Assembly: GCF_000337895.1 (NCBI RefSeq)
Contig: NZ_AOMA01000077.1
Location: 4,074-53,032 of the forward strand
Source of the DNA: Halobiforma nitratireducens JCM 10879
GTDB lineage: Archaea > Halobacteriota > Halobacteria > Halobacteriales > Natrialbaceae
Length of the DNA: 48,959 bases
Reading direction: 5' to 3'
In this document: piece by piece, positions 35,139 to 43,895 of the stretch
Layout: every line of letters starts with the position of its first letter
Position numbering within the stretch: the first letter of the stretch is position 1
Position numbers and translations under genes: made by a program
Notes under the pieces: generated by a model
Database searches by the model: none
What the model was told of the DNA's origin: nothing
The model's input: only the letters and a program-made list of their open reading frames with translations

Positions 35139-36422
35139 ATGGCTGACCAGGCAGGGGACCCGCTGTTCCAATCGCACGATCCGATCTTCAATCGGAAGGA
35201 ACTCCTCCACGTCGGTCACGTTCCCGACGAGGATCGGATCGTCGGTCGGGACGACGAAATCCAGTCCGTCGCCGCGGAAGTTGGGGCGATCACTCGAGGG
35301 GATCCGCCGAACAACGTGATGATCTACGGAAAGACGGGAACCGGAAAGAGCCTCATCTCACGTCACGTCGCCACGCGAGCCCAGGACGCCGCCCGGAGCA
35401 ACGAGATCGACTGTGGCGTGCTCTACGTCGATTGCTCGGAAGCGAACACGGAAACTCGCGCGACCCGACAGATGGCGCTCAGTCTGAAAGATCAGACCGG
35501 GTACGACGACAATATCCCGGTCCGGGGCGTGGGAACGATGGAGTACTACCAGCACATCTGGAACATCCTCGAGGGCTTTTTCGATGCGACTATCGTGATT
35601 CTCGACGAGATCGACAAACTCGACAACAGCAACATCCTGATGCAACTCTCCCGGGCCCGTGAGGCCCAGAAGACCGACGCCTACATCGGCGTCATCGGTA
35701 TCAGTAACAAGGTCAAATACCGCGAGACGCTCGACGAGCGGATCGACAGCAGTTTCGGCCACCGGGAGCTGTTCTTCCATCCCTACGACGCTTCCCAGCT
35801 CCGGGAGATCATGCGCAACCGCGAAGACGCCTTCCAGCCGGGCGTGCTCGAGGACGGCACGATCGAACTCTGTGCAGCGCTTGCAGCGAAGAAACACGGC
35901 GACGCCCGCAAGGCGATCGAGATTCTCAAGGAGGCTGGCGAACTCGCGCGCCGGACGGGGTCGGAGAACGTCTCGGAGAGTCACATCCAGCAGGCACAGG
36001 AGGTCGCCGAGATCAACCGGATCGAGGAGCTCACGAGCGGCGCGACCGTTCACGCGAAACTCGCGCTGTACGCGCTGGCAAGTCGCATCATCACCGGTGA
36101 TCGAGAGACGTACAAGACACGTGAAATCTACGAGCGGTACGTCAGCATCTGCGAGTTGGTCGCGACGGACCCGATCACCGAGAACGGCCTCTACCGCCAA
36201 CTCAAGGAACAGGCGTTCCTCGGCGTCATCGAGTCGGAAAAGACCGGCGGCGGCCGTTCCCAGGGGAGTTATCTCCTCCATCGACTCGTTACGGACCCAA
36301 AACACATCGTCAAGGCCGTCCGTCGGGATGCGTCCCTCGAGGAGCTGCCGGAGTACGATCGGCTGGCGGAAAGCGGCGACGGAGCACGGAACCGGGACGC
36401 CGACCTATCGTCGTTTTCGTAG
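35139..36422 (+). CDS. cdc6: Orc1/Cdc6 replication initiator
   Basis: The protein has 427 residues. AAA+ motifs are present: Walker A IYGKTGTGKSL, Walker B TIVILDEIDKLD, sensor 1 region IGVIGISNKVKY, and the arginine-rich sensor 2 region KKHGDARKAIEILKEAGELA. The initiator-specific motif near the N-terminus is fine (DEDRIVGRDDEIQ). The C-terminal winged helix (LALYALASRIITGDRETYKT to NGLYRQLKEQAFLGVIES) binds ORBs. The protein should bind the flanking ORB repeats and load the MCM helicase. The start at 35139 has an SD site. Haloarchaea have several orc1/cdc6 genes and this one is paired with its own ORB set. Confidence 0.96.
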   Translation: MADQAGDPLFQSHDPIFNRKELLHVGHVPDEDRIVGRDDEIQSVAAEVGAITRGDPPNNVMIYGKTGTGKSLISRHVATRAQDAARSNEIDCGVLYVDCSEANTETRATRQMALSLKDQTGYDDNIPVRGVGTMEYYQHIWNILEGFFDATIVILDEIDKLDNSNILMQLSRAREAQKTDAYIGVIGISNKVKYRETLDERIDSSFGHRELFFHPYDASQLREIMRNREDAFQPGVLEDGTIELCAALAAKKHGDARKAIEILKEAGELARRTGSENVSESHIQQAQEVAEINRIEELTSGATVHAKLALYALASRIITGDRETYKTREIYERYVSICELVATDPITENGLYRQLKEQAFLGVIESEKTGGGRSQGSYLLHRLVTDPKHIVKAVRRDASLEELPEYDRLAESGDGARNRDADLSSFS

Positions 36423-36748
36423 CCGTACCGGCTTCGATCGAGTCATCGTCTCGTTCTGTGGTCTGACTTCCGTTCGCGACCCCCTCGGGAACATGTACCA
36501 GTTACACTCTGAACGAGGGGTGGGGGTCCAGGGACGAAGAAACGCTTCCGTCACTGAACGACACTCGGTGGGGAAGATAACGGCAATTGCTCTCGACACT
36601 CATCCGGCACTCGAGCAACGGTTCATCTTCGGGTGTCACTCGAAACAGGCCGCGTCGAAAAGCGGCGATCCGCGTCCGAGAAGGGGCTAATCCGCCGGAG
36701 CGAATTCGATTTCTGGGCGGTCCGGCGCTGTTGTCACGGCCCGCGAGG
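36423..36748. other. Spacer between orc1/cdc6 and glutamate dehydrogenase 2
   Basis: These 326 bases contain ORB 5 (36502-36524). I see no other gene, palindrome or RNA. The orc1/cdc6 and glutamate dehydrogenase genes converge here, so both transcripts should end in this stretch. Confidence 0.5.
36502..36524 (+). repeat. Origin recognition box 5 (downstream of orc1/cdc6)
   Basis: This ORB copy in plus orientation has TTACACTCTGAACGAGGGGT followed by GGG, one base changed from the others. It lies 80 bp after the orc1/cdc6 stop codon. Confidence 0.82.
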
Positions 36749-38026
36749 TTACGGCCAGAGCCCGCGTGAATCGTGGGCTTCAGCGATTCTCGAGAGAGCG
36801 ACGATGTAGGTCGCGTCCCGCCAGGTCACGTCGCGGCTTTCGTACTCCTCTCGGACCGCGTCCCAGGCTCGGAGCATCTCCGTCTCGAGTTCTTCGTGGA
36901 CCCGCTCGAGTCGCCAGGAGCGCCGGTTGATGTCCTGGAGCCACTCGAAGTACGAGACCGTGACGCCGCCGGCGTTCGCGAGGATGTCCGGAATGACCGG
37001 AATCTCCCGCTCCTCGAAGATCTGGTCCGCGGTCGAGGTCGTCGGTCCGTTCGCGCCCTCTACGATCATGTCCGCCTGGATGTCGCGGGCGTTCCCGCCG
37101 GTGAGAACGTTCCCGATGGCGGCGGGGATGAGCACGTCGACGTCGAGTTCGAGTAGTTCGTCGTTGGTGAGGCTCTCGGGTGCGTCGTAACTCGAGACCA
37201 TTCCGGGGGTCTCGTCGTGATCCTCGACGTCGTTCGTGTCGAACCCGTCCGGATCGTAGATCGCGCCGTCGACGTCGGAGACGGCGACGACCGACGCGCC
37301 GCGATCGTCGAGGTACCGGGCCGCGTTCGCGCCGACGCTCCCGAAGCCTTGGACGGCGACTGTCGTTTCTTCGATGTCCCAGCCGTAGAAGTCGATCGCC
37401 TCACGGGTGATGATACCGACGCTGCGTCCGGGTGCGCCCTCGCGTCCGTGAGAACCGCCGACGACCGGCGGCTTGCCGGTGACGACGCCAGGCTCGGTCT
37501 GTCCCTCCTGCATCGAGTAGGCGTCCATGAACCACGCCATCGTCTGGGGGTCGGTTCCCATGTCCGGCGCAGGAATGTCCTTCATCGGGCCGATAACCGG
37601 CCGTAGTTCCTCGGCAAAGCGGCGGGTAAGTCGCTCTTTCTCGTTTTGGCTTAGCTCTTTGGGATTGACGACGACGCCACCTTTCGCGCCTCCGAAGGGA
37701 AGATCCATCACGGCACATTTCCAGGTCATCCACATCGAAAGGCCGACACACTCGTCTTCGGTGACGTCCGGATGGTAGCGGAGTCCGCCCTTGAATGGGC
37801 CGCGAACACTGTCGTGGTGAGCACGATAGCCCGTAAACATCTCGGTCGTTCCGTCGTCCCGCTCGACGGGGATGGTCACGCGGTAAACGTCCTTCGGGTA
37901 CCGTAGCCGTTCGACGGTTCCTTCGTCGACGTCGAGGTGGGCAGCGGCTCGCTCGAGTTGGCGACGGGCTGTCTCGACGGCGCTTTCCTCCGCGTTCGGC
38001 TCCGTGGAATCGTCAGATCCTGTCAT
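36749..38026 (-). CDS. Glutamate dehydrogenase, paralogue 2
   Basis: The protein has 425 residues. It has [33 protein letters not shown] (substrate Lys), [11 protein letters not shown] (catalytic Asp) and the dinucleotide fold [15 protein letters not shown]. The C-terminal [20 protein letters not shown] is shared with paralogue 1, but the rest differs throughout, so this is an old paralogue and not a recent duplicate. The N-terminal 20 residues are extra and Glu-rich. It lies on the far side of the origin from paralogue 1. Cofactor preference cannot be read with certainty. Confidence 0.94.
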   Translation of the reverse strand: MTGSDDSTEPNAEESAVETARRQLERAAAHLDVDEGTVERLRYPKDVYRVTIPVERDDGTTEMFTGYRAHHDSVRGPFKGGLRYHPDVTEDECVGLSMWMTWKCAVMDLPFGGAKGGVVVNPKELSQNEKERLTRRFAEELRPVIGPMKDIPAPDMGTDPQTMAWFMDAYSMQEGQTEPGVVTGKPPVVGGSHGREGAPGRSVGIITREAIDFYGWDIEETTVAVQGFGSVGANAARYLDDRGASVVAVSDVDGAIYDPDGFDTNDVEDHDETPGMVSSYDAPESLTNDELLELDVDVLIPAAIGNVLTGGNARDIQADMIVEGANGPTTSTADQIFEEREIPVIPDILANAGGVTVSYFEWLQDINRRSWRLERVHEELETEMLRAWDAVREEYESRDVTWRDATYIVALSRIAEAHDSRGLWP

Positions 38027-38271
38027 GATAGTGATCGGCTTCGGGTCCCCCAGTTCGAAGCCACGCGACCGAAAACGGCCGCCTGCTTCGGACGCCGGGT
38101 ATCCCTGTTGCTGGGGTTTTCCGGCCCCTGTTCTTAATCCTTGTCAATGCTCTTTCTTTCCTGCAATACTTGCAGCAGCCTGCACGGGATTATCGACGGG
38201 AGACGCGGCCGGGATAGCTGCCGTCGACGCCGAACACCACGCTTTTGTAGCGTTTGGTCGATCGTGAACGT

Positions 38272-38730
38272 ATGCCTGGGCTCTACTACGAGGAGTTCGA
38301 GGTGGGTGAAACCATCGAACACGAGCGTACTCGAACCATCAGTGAAAGCGATAACCAGCGGTTCTGTGATATGACGATGAACCAGCAGCCGCTGCACTTG
38401 GACGCCGAGTTTGCCGACGACACGCAGTTCGGCGAGCGACTGGTCAACGGTCTCTATACGATGTCGCTTGCCGTGGGTATCTCGATCCCGGAGACGACCG
38501 ACGGGACGATCGTCGCGAACCTCTCGTACGATAACGTCGAACACCCGAACCCGGTGTTTCACGGCGATACGATTCGTGTTCAGTCGATAGTAACGGACAA
38601 GCGAGAGACCAGTGACGGCGAACGAGGTATCGTCACCATGACCGTCGAGGTCTACAACCAGGACGAGGAACTCGTCTGTGAGTTCGACAGAACCGTCCTG
38701 TCACTGAAACGCGATCACGCGGACTCCTGA
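38272..38730 (+). CDS. MaoC-like hot-dog hydratase
   Basis: The protein has 152 residues and one hot-dog domain. The start MPGLYYEEFEVGETIEHERT is typical of MaoC proteins. The active-site region FCDMTMNQQPLHLDAEFADD contains the Asp and His pair (here Asn-Gln-Gln-Pro-Leu-His), followed by FGERLVNGLYTMSLAVGI. It should hydrate or dehydrate a CoA-ester. The family includes mesaconyl-CoA hydratase (which is longer) and (R)-specific enoyl-CoA hydratase. Proximity to CitE-like and glutamate dehydrogenase genes hints at C4/C5 CoA metabolism, but only as inference. It is divergent from glutamate dehydrogenase 2 with a 245-nt gap. Confidence 0.86.
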   Translation: MPGLYYEEFEVGETIEHERTRTISESDNQRFCDMTMNQQPLHLDAEFADDTQFGERLVNGLYTMSLAVGISIPETTDGTIVANLSYDNVEHPNPVFHGDTIRVQSIVTDKRETSDGERGIVTMTVEVYNQDEELVCEFDRTVLSLKRDHADS

Positions 38731-38817
38731 GTTGTCGTCCGAACTTACGGGATTCGACCCGTTCTGCGGAACGACCTGCACCACTGCCCGTTCAGGAAGC
38801 GACACTGACGACAACTC
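38729..38817. repeat. 11-bp inverted repeat enclosing a second hairpin
   Basis: GAGTTGTCGTC (38729-38739) and its complement GACGACAACTC (38807-38817) are exact and 67 nt apart. Inside there is a 5-bp hairpin CGTTC-TGCG-GAACG (38760-38773) and an alternative ACGGG/CCCGT stem. The left arm overlaps the MaoC stop codon. It could fold as an RNA of about 89 nt, act as a terminator or be a small mobile remnant. The rest of the 312-nt gap before the HalOD1 gene has an A+T-rich stretch ending with that gene's promoter. Confidence 0.55.
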
Positions 38818-39042
38818 GATCGTTTGGAGAGTCCGGCCCTCGACTCGGATTCCGGCCCCCAACCGACTTATTGGGATTTTGTCTGCCTTCCCGCCGGTAG
38901 ACCCTACATCATAACATCGTTCGATTCGTCGTCGGCTGATCGGCATCTTATCACAGTCGACTCCCTGAATTTCAGTACAAATAATTGTAAATCTACCGGG
39001 CGTTTGGAAACCCATTTATTGGAGTTCGTTGGACCTCGGGTG

Positions 39043-39363
39043 ATGACAGTGGAGGACGCTCAGATTGGGGGCGCGGAACTTTCGAGCGAGTCACGAGTAG
39101 GCGAACAGACAGTTTGGGGACGACAGGCCGCCGATACGCCTGTGTACGCGATCGTGTCCGCGGTCGCAGAGGCGACTGGCGAGGACCCGTGTGATCTACC
39201 GCCGCTTGCGCGCGTGATCGATCCGGACTCGCTGAACGCTTTGCTCACCGCAGAGTCGGCGACCGGTGACACGTCGGTTCGATTCCAGTACGTCGACCGG
39301 ACCGTCGTCGTCCGCGGCGATGGAACCGTCGATGTCCTCGAGGAGGACGACCTCGACGTATAA
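39043..39363 (+). CDS. HalOD1 output-domain protein 2
   Basis: The protein has 106 residues. The HalOD1 pattern is clear: VYAIVSAVAEATGEDPCDLP, then ARVIDPDSLNALLTA, then RFQYVDRTVVVRGDGTVDVL. It lacks the Ser-Glu tail of the copy at 11274. A TTTATT promoter box (39015-39020) places the start 23 nt downstream, at the ATG 39043. The function of single-domain HalOD1 proteins is unknown. It could interact with response-regulator partners. Confidence 0.8.
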   Translation: MTVEDAQIGGAELSSESRVGEQTVWGRQAADTPVYAIVSAVAEATGEDPCDLPPLARVIDPDSLNALLTAESATGDTSVRFQYVDRTVVVRGDGTVDVLEEDDLDV

Positions 39364-39502
39364 TACTGTTAGACAGGAAGCCACGAAGCCGATCGTGCTG
39401 CTGGCGTCACCAGCGTTGGCGACGACTACGGGTTCACGATCGGCCTCGCCGTGACTGCTGTCCGACAGTATACGTCCGATCCAGAGCCGTCCCGTTTTCC
39501 CG

Positions 39503-39871
39503 CTAGACTCCAACGCCAGCGACGGCGGTGATCAACGCGAGATTGATTACCACGGCGACCGTCCACGGGAGCGCCAGGCCAGCGGGCACGATCGGTCGAT
39601 AAACCCGTGGCAACAGCGGCCGACATACCAACCCGACGCCGATGGCGAACGCCTTCAGGGCGAGCATTCCGGCCAGGCCGTAGCCGTCGATCGCGCTTCT
39701 CGCGACCGGGTTCGATTCCGCGAGACCCAGGTGAAGCCCGACGAACGTCGTCACCACGTCGCCGACGAGCGATAGTCCGACCAGCACCCACAACAGTCGC
39801 TCGAGACGAGCGGGTTCGATATCGAGGGGGAAATCGACCCGAAGGTGGGCGTCCGCGCCGTCGGAACTCAT
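39503..39871 (-). CDS. DUF5658-like membrane protein
   Basis: The protein has 122 residues with three or four hydrophobic segments: LERLLWVLVGLSLVGDVVTT, GLAGMLALKAFAIGVGLVCR and IVPAGLALPWTVAVVINLAL. The sequence VGDVVTTFVGLHLGLAESNP resembles DUF5658. The ATG at 39871 has a good SD-like GAGGAG five bases upstream, so I prefer it to the longer frame from 39946. The extra N-terminus of that frame (MSRVRIPPHAPHGP) is not protein-like. The function is unknown. Confidence 0.72.
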   Translation of the reverse strand: MSSDGADAHLRVDFPLDIEPARLERLLWVLVGLSLVGDVVTTFVGLHLGLAESNPVARSAIDGYGLAGMLALKAFAIGVGLVCRPLLPRVYRPIVPAGLALPWTVAVVINLALITAVAGVGV

Positions 39872-40178
39872 AGGCTCCTCGCCGGGATCGAACCGGCGAA
39901 CCGCCGGACCGTGGGGAGCGTGCGGGGGAATCCGCACTCGAGACATCCAGCAGATCGGACATTGTTATGGGAGCCGTATTATCGACCAGTAGGTCGGTAC
40001 GTTCGGATAATCAGCCTCTACTCGTGGTAACAAGTCGACAACGGACCGTCACCGAACGCTAACCGTCGAAGGTCGCAGGGGCCGGTCGTCCATCGAGGGG
40101 GCCGATGTTCGAACGACGACTCGCGGCTGGCGTCTTCGATCCCGGGTCACGTTTCGGCCCCGAGGACTGCTCCGACGT
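39872..40178. other. Spacer with two adjacent hairpins
   Basis: The 307 bases between two minus-strand genes have a hairpin 39881-39885/39893-39897 (GCCGG/CCGGC), which includes the SD region of the DUF5658 gene, and another 39920-39925/39932-39937 (GTGCGG/CCGCAC). No gene is evident. The first hairpin has a tRNA T-arm look on the minus strand but no tRNA fits around it. Confidence 0.5.
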
Positions 40179-41960
40179 TCAGAGGATCGTTCCGTGTTTC
40201 TTGTCCGGGAGCGATTTCTCGACGTCTTCGTAGAAGGCGAACCGTCCGGCCAGTTCCTCACGGAGCGTACTCGGCGGGATGATCTCGTCGATGACGACCT
40301 CGCTCGCCATTCGGTGGACGTCGATGTCTTCCCGGTACTCCTCGCGGAGTTCCTGTTCTTTCCGCTCGCGCTCTTCCGGATCATCGATCTGGGAGAGCTT
40401 GCGCGCGTAGACGGCGTTGATCGCGGCTTCGGGGCCCATGATCGCGATTTCGCCACTGGGGAGCCCGATGACGCTTTCGGGTTCGTAGGCGGGGCCACCC
40501 ATCGCGTAGATCCCCGCCCCGTAGGCCTTGCGAACGACGACGGTCTGTTGAGGAACTGTCGCCGCCGAGGTCGCGTAGATGAACTTCTTGCCCTGCTCTA
40601 AGATACCCTCCTTTTCGACCTGTGAGCCGGCCATGAAGCCAGGCGTATCACAGAGGTAGAGGATGGGAACGTTGAACGCGTCGGATTTCCAGATGAACTC
40701 GGCGGCCTTCTCGGCGGCGTCGGGGAAGATCGCACCGGCGCGGTGGGCCGGCTGGTTGGCGACGATGCCGACCGGGCGACCGTCGATCCGCGCGTAGGCG
40801 GTGATAATCTCTTTGCCGTAGTCGGGGCGGAGTTCGAAGAACGACCCGTCGTCGATCACTCGGTCGATGAGGTCTTTCATGTCGTACCCCTCGTTTGGGT
40901 GTTCGGGGACGACGGAGTCGATTCCGGCAGGCGACCGGGCAGGCGGTCGTGTTTCTGTCTGTGGCGGCTTCTCGTCCGCGTTGTCCGGCAGGTACGTGAT
41001 CAGCTGTGCGACGAGTTCGCGGGCGTGTTGCTCGTCTTCGGCAACGAGGTCGGCCGACCCGGACTCTCGTGTGTGGACCTGCGGCCCTCCGAGTTCGTCG
41101 AGGTCGATGTCTTCCCCGGTAACCATCTGCACCATCCGCGGCGAGGCGATCGCCATCGCAGAAACGTCCTCGACCATAATCGTGAAGTCAGCGAAGACGG
41201 GGGTGTAGGCCGCGCCAGCGATACAGGGACCGTAGAGCACGCAGATCTGGGGGACACGACCCGAGAGCATCGAGTGATTGTAGTAGTACTTCCCGATGCC
41301 TTCGCGGTTCGCGAAGAACCCGGTCTGCTGGTCGATCCGACCGCCGGAGGAGTCCATCAGGTACAACACCGGCTTCCCCGTCTTCAGTGCGCGCTGTTGC
41401 ATCCGCAGGAACTTCTCGACCCCTTTCGCGGCCATGCTACCACGCTTGACCGTGTAGTCGTTGGCCATGAAGTGAACGTCCCGGCCATCGAACTCCGCAG
41501 CGCCCGTGATGAGCCCATCGGCGGGTAGACGGTCGTCGGTCTCCTCGCCGACGCCGCTCTCGTGCCAGTCGTCGAAAGCCGCGAACTTGCCGTCCTCGAA
41601 GTGGAAGTCGCTGCCCTCCCCGCCGAACCACAGTTCGAGTCGATCGCGGACGAACAGTTTGTCCTCGAGCCCCTCGCGGTACTTCTCGGGGCCACCCTCG
41701 AGGATGTCCGCGATCTCTTCGCGGAGCTTCCGTTCGCGCTCGGTCGGTCCGAGGTCGTCTCGAGCGGCCCCCTCGGCGGCCGCTACGGGTGACGGAGCTC
41801 CGTTACCGGAGCCAGCGGCGCTCGCGAGCTCGTGGACGGCTTTCGGCTCGTCGTCGTCGCCGACGTACACTTCGACCGTGTCTCCGACGTGTTCGGCCAT
41901 CGCGGCTGCGATCGCCGAGGCTTCCTCGTCGGTTGCCCCTGGCGCGATACGGACTTTCAT
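40179..41960 (-). CDS. Acyl-CoA carboxylase carboxyltransferase with PccX-like N-terminus
   Basis: The protein has 593 residues. The main part is a biotin-dependent carboxyltransferase (crotonase-fold N and C domains): SGGRIDQQTGFFANREGIGK, SGRVPQICVLYGPCIAGAAY, VTGEDIDLDELGGPQVHTRE and GRPVGIVANQPAHRAGAI. It transfers CO2 from carboxybiotin to propionyl-CoA, acetyl-CoA or a branched acyl-CoA. The first 60 or so residues (MKVRIAPGATDEEASAIAAA, then VGDTVEVYVGDDDEPKAV) resemble the separate small subunit PccX / 'acc operon protein' of haloarchaeal carboxylases. The biotin carboxylase subunit is not in this window. A TTTTTTAG element about 25 nt before the ATG 41960 supports the start. Confidence 0.88.
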   Translation of the reverse strand: MKVRIAPGATDEEASAIAAAMAEHVGDTVEVYVGDDDEPKAVHELASAAGSGNGAPSPVAAAEGAARDDLGPTERERKLREEIADILEGGPEKYREGLEDKLFVRDRLELWFGGEGSDFHFEDGKFAAFDDWHESGVGEETDDRLPADGLITGAAEFDGRDVHFMANDYTVKRGSMAAKGVEKFLRMQQRALKTGKPVLYLMDSSGGRIDQQTGFFANREGIGKYYYNHSMLSGRVPQICVLYGPCIAGAAYTPVFADFTIMVEDVSAMAIASPRMVQMVTGEDIDLDELGGPQVHTRESGSADLVAEDEQHARELVAQLITYLPDNADEKPPQTETRPPARSPAGIDSVVPEHPNEGYDMKDLIDRVIDDGSFFELRPDYGKEIITAYARIDGRPVGIVANQPAHRAGAIFPDAAEKAAEFIWKSDAFNVPILYLCDTPGFMAGSQVEKEGILEQGKKFIYATSAATVPQQTVVVRKAYGAGIYAMGGPAYEPESVIGLPSGEIAIMGPEAAINAVYARKLSQIDDPEERERKEQELREEYREDIDVHRMASEVVIDEIIPPSTLREELAGRFAFYEDVEKSLPDKKHGTIL

Positions 41961-42713
41961 ACCCGTCTTCTTGCGGGGACATCTAAAAAATCCAGCGTGA
42001 TTTCTCCGCGATCGTTCCTCGTCCCGTATCGTTCCCGAACGAACGACGAACGACACGCTCGAGTTTCCGGTCGATTTCGACTGTCATATTCGATCATACG
42101 CCCGGATACGGGAAGTCTGTAGCTGACGCCACACGAAGACGAAAAGAAAGGTGGCATGGGTGTGCCGAAGGTGAGCCACCGCTCCGTCGACGTTCGCCGG
42201 GGGGCGAACGAGGATGCGTCGCGTGTCGGGAGGATCACGCGAACGCAATCAGGTGTGTAGTCGTGATCGCTGTTTGGTCGTGGTCGTGGTCAGTCGTTGC
42301 GCGGTCGTCTCCGCGGTCACCAACACGGAGACAATCGTTGCTTTTCGCCAGTAGCTAACCAGCGCTTGCGTTCAGTCGTCCAGCTATTATACCGGGACCA
42401 GTAGTCGGTACCGAGTCCCGCCGGTCGATGTCGCGTCGTCTTGGTGTCGTCGGTGTCGTCGGTGTCGTCGGTGTCGTGTCGGCTCGATCGTCCGTATCGT
42501 CAGCGCCACGACGTCGTCAGTACCGCGTTGCCGTCGGTAGAGAGCAGGTCACCGAACCGTCGGTTGCGAGCAAAAACCGCCGCGGCAGTTGCAGGCACAA
42601 TCGCTATTCCCCGATTCCACGCTAGTGTCAACAGCCAGCCGACCGCCCCGTGTACGTGAACATTAGCTTTCCCCGAACGGGGCCCAGCGATAACTGAAAC
42701 CGGCACCGACGAC
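41961..42713. other. Long spacer with candidate structured RNA
   Basis: This 753-base spacer between divergent genes is too long for two promoters alone. It holds three successive hairpins: 42150-42155/42175-42180 (GGTGGC/GCCACC), 42191-42198/42203-42210 (8-bp stem with GGGG loop) and 42233-42239/42262-42268 (GATCACG/CGTGATC). A TATA-like TATTATA lies at about 42384-42390. The 9-bp microsatellite listed separately is also here. Open frames inside are basic and not haloarchaeal in composition. A non-coding RNA is possible. Confidence 0.5.
42443..42478. repeat. 9-bp microsatellite GGTGTCGTC, four copies
   Basis: GGTGTCGTC occurs at 42443-42451, 42452-42460 and 42461-42469. A fourth copy at 42470-42478 has the last base changed (GGTGTCGTG). 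It lies in the spacer upstream of the Tat-exported protein and could vary in length between strains. Confidence 0.9.
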
Positions 42714-43892
42714 ATGTTAGGCGAACGTAGCGACCGATCCGATCGAACCCGCGACCGCCTCGCGACGCTACGGGAACGGATCGACGCTGGGATGGACCGT
42801 CGCGAGTTCCTCAGAACGGTCGTCACCGGCGGGTACGCGCTCGGGATGGCCCACTACCTCGGCGTCGACGACTTCCTCGCAGCCAGCGACGACGAGGTCC
42901 CCGTGGTCACCGCGCTGGTTCGGAGCGACCCCGACGACCCCTTTTCGCTCGAGGAACGGGTCCGCTACGTGCCCGCCGACTGGTACGCCGCCGTCGAGAA
43001 CGCGTTCGAACTGAACGAACTGCTGGCACGCGTCGCGTTCACCGGGTACCTCGGGAGCGCGGTCGTCCCTGGCGACTACGACAGCGGGACTGCCTCGATT
43101 TCGATCGGCGTCTCGAGTGCGGAGTCCTCGATTCCGGATGCGATCCGGGAGTTCGCGGACGACGTCTCGATCGATGCGGAGTCGTTCATCGAGATCGAGG
43201 ACGTAGAGGTACGTCCGGACTCGGCCGAGCCGAGAATCCTCGAGGACCCAGTCGGCGGTGCCCCGAGTGGGGTTGCCTGTGAAACCCCCTCGAGCATGGC
43301 GACGCTGGGACCGGCTCTGTACGATCCGTCGACGGAACGTTCGTTCTTTACGACCGCCGAACACGCCTTCGAGGGGGATGGTGATCCGGTTGGGGATCAA
43401 CTCACCGTGCCGATTCAGGGGGCTGAACAGCTCGATCTCGGACGAGTGTCTCGTGCACATCCGATCGCCGACGTCGCCGCTATCGAACCGAACGGGTCGG
43501 TCGCGCCGACGAGTTGGATCGACGCGCCGACGCCGGCTCGCGTCCGCGGCCAGCTTACGAGGTACGGCCTCGCGGACCTGCTCGCCCGGGACGAACGCCT
43601 CGAGAAGGTCGGTGCTCTCACGGGTCATACGACCGGACGGGTCCAGGGGGTCGATGCAGTGACGTGTTTCACCGAGGACTTCTGTCGTCGCGGGCAGATC
43701 CGGTGGGGCGGTGAGATGGACCTCACTGACGGGGACAGCGGCTCGGTAAGCTACTACCGTGATCCCGAAGGCGACGACGGCGACGTGCTCGTCGCGGGGT
43801 TCAACAACGCCCGCACCTGGTGGCCCGGCCAGAGCTACGTCTGGGGCATCAGCGCGTATCGATTGACCGAAAAACACGGGTATCACTTCTGA
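42714..43892 (+). CDS. Tat-exported chymotrypsin-fold serine protease-like protein
   Basis: The protein has 392 residues. After a 26-residue acidic and basic start, MDRREFLRTVVTGGYALGMA is a Tat-like signal. Further on, TTAEHAFEGD (His), HPIADVAAIEPN (Asp) and LTDGDSGSVSYY (Ser in G-D-S-G-S) are in the order and spacing of the chymotrypsin-type triad. The family is not one I recognise by name, so protease activity is inferred. It is probably on the cell surface or outside. The next gene, a small membrane protein, starts three bases after the stop codon and is surely in the same operon. Confidence 0.75.
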   Translation: MLGERSDRSDRTRDRLATLRERIDAGMDRREFLRTVVTGGYALGMAHYLGVDDFLAASDDEVPVVTALVRSDPDDPFSLEERVRYVPADWYAAVENAFELNELLARVAFTGYLGSAVVPGDYDSGTASISIGVSSAESSIPDAIREFADDVSIDAESFIEIEDVEVRPDSAEPRILEDPVGGAPSGVACETPSSMATLGPALYDPSTERSFFTTAEHAFEGDGDPVGDQLTVPIQGAEQLDLGRVSRAHPIADVAAIEPNGSVAPTSWIDAPTPARVRGQLTRYGLADLLARDERLEKVGALTGHTTGRVQGVDAVTCFTEDFCRRGQIRWGGEMDLTDGDSGSVSYYRDPEGDDGDVLVAGFNNARTWWPGQSYVWGISAYRLTEKHGYHF

Positions 43893-43895
43893 CGG

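Larger units (their letters stand above)
33815..36524. other. Predicted chromosomal replication origin (ORB/Orc1-linked)
   Basis: Copies of a 23-bp element with the core TTTCACTCTGAA-N-GAGGGGTGGG occur at 33815-33837 (minus), 34552-34574 (minus), 34931-34953 (plus) and 36502-36524 (plus, one change), and a weaker copy at 34497-34517 (plus). The middle copies point outwards from an A+T-rich stretch (34693-34757). The orc1/cdc6 gene at 35139 lies directly beside it. Inverted ORBs around a duplex-unwinding element next to cdc6 is the standard haloarchaeal origin. Origin activity is inferred from this arrangement. Non-coding parts of this span (33704-34092, 34276-35138) show no other genes. Confidence 0.87.

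Noticed and set aside
38701..39015. Minus-strand reading frame of 104 residues in the gap after MaoC
   Set aside because: It is not acidic, overlaps the MaoC gene end and contains the inverted repeat. There is no recognisable domain.
39872..39950. tRNA-like T-arm on the minus strand (stem GCCGG/CCGGC with loop TTCGATC) followed by GAGGAGCC
   Set aside because: No matching 5' acceptor strand, D-arm or 7-nt anticodon loop can be placed upstream at tRNA spacing. The GAGGAG part is better explained as the Shine-Dalgarno site of the DUF5658-like gene.
41957..42238. Possible 93-residue gene just before the carboxyltransferase, overlapping its start
   Set aside because: It is basic and Arg/Ser-rich, unlike the acidic proteins here. 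A TATA-like element lies inside it at the right distance to serve the carboxyltransferase start.
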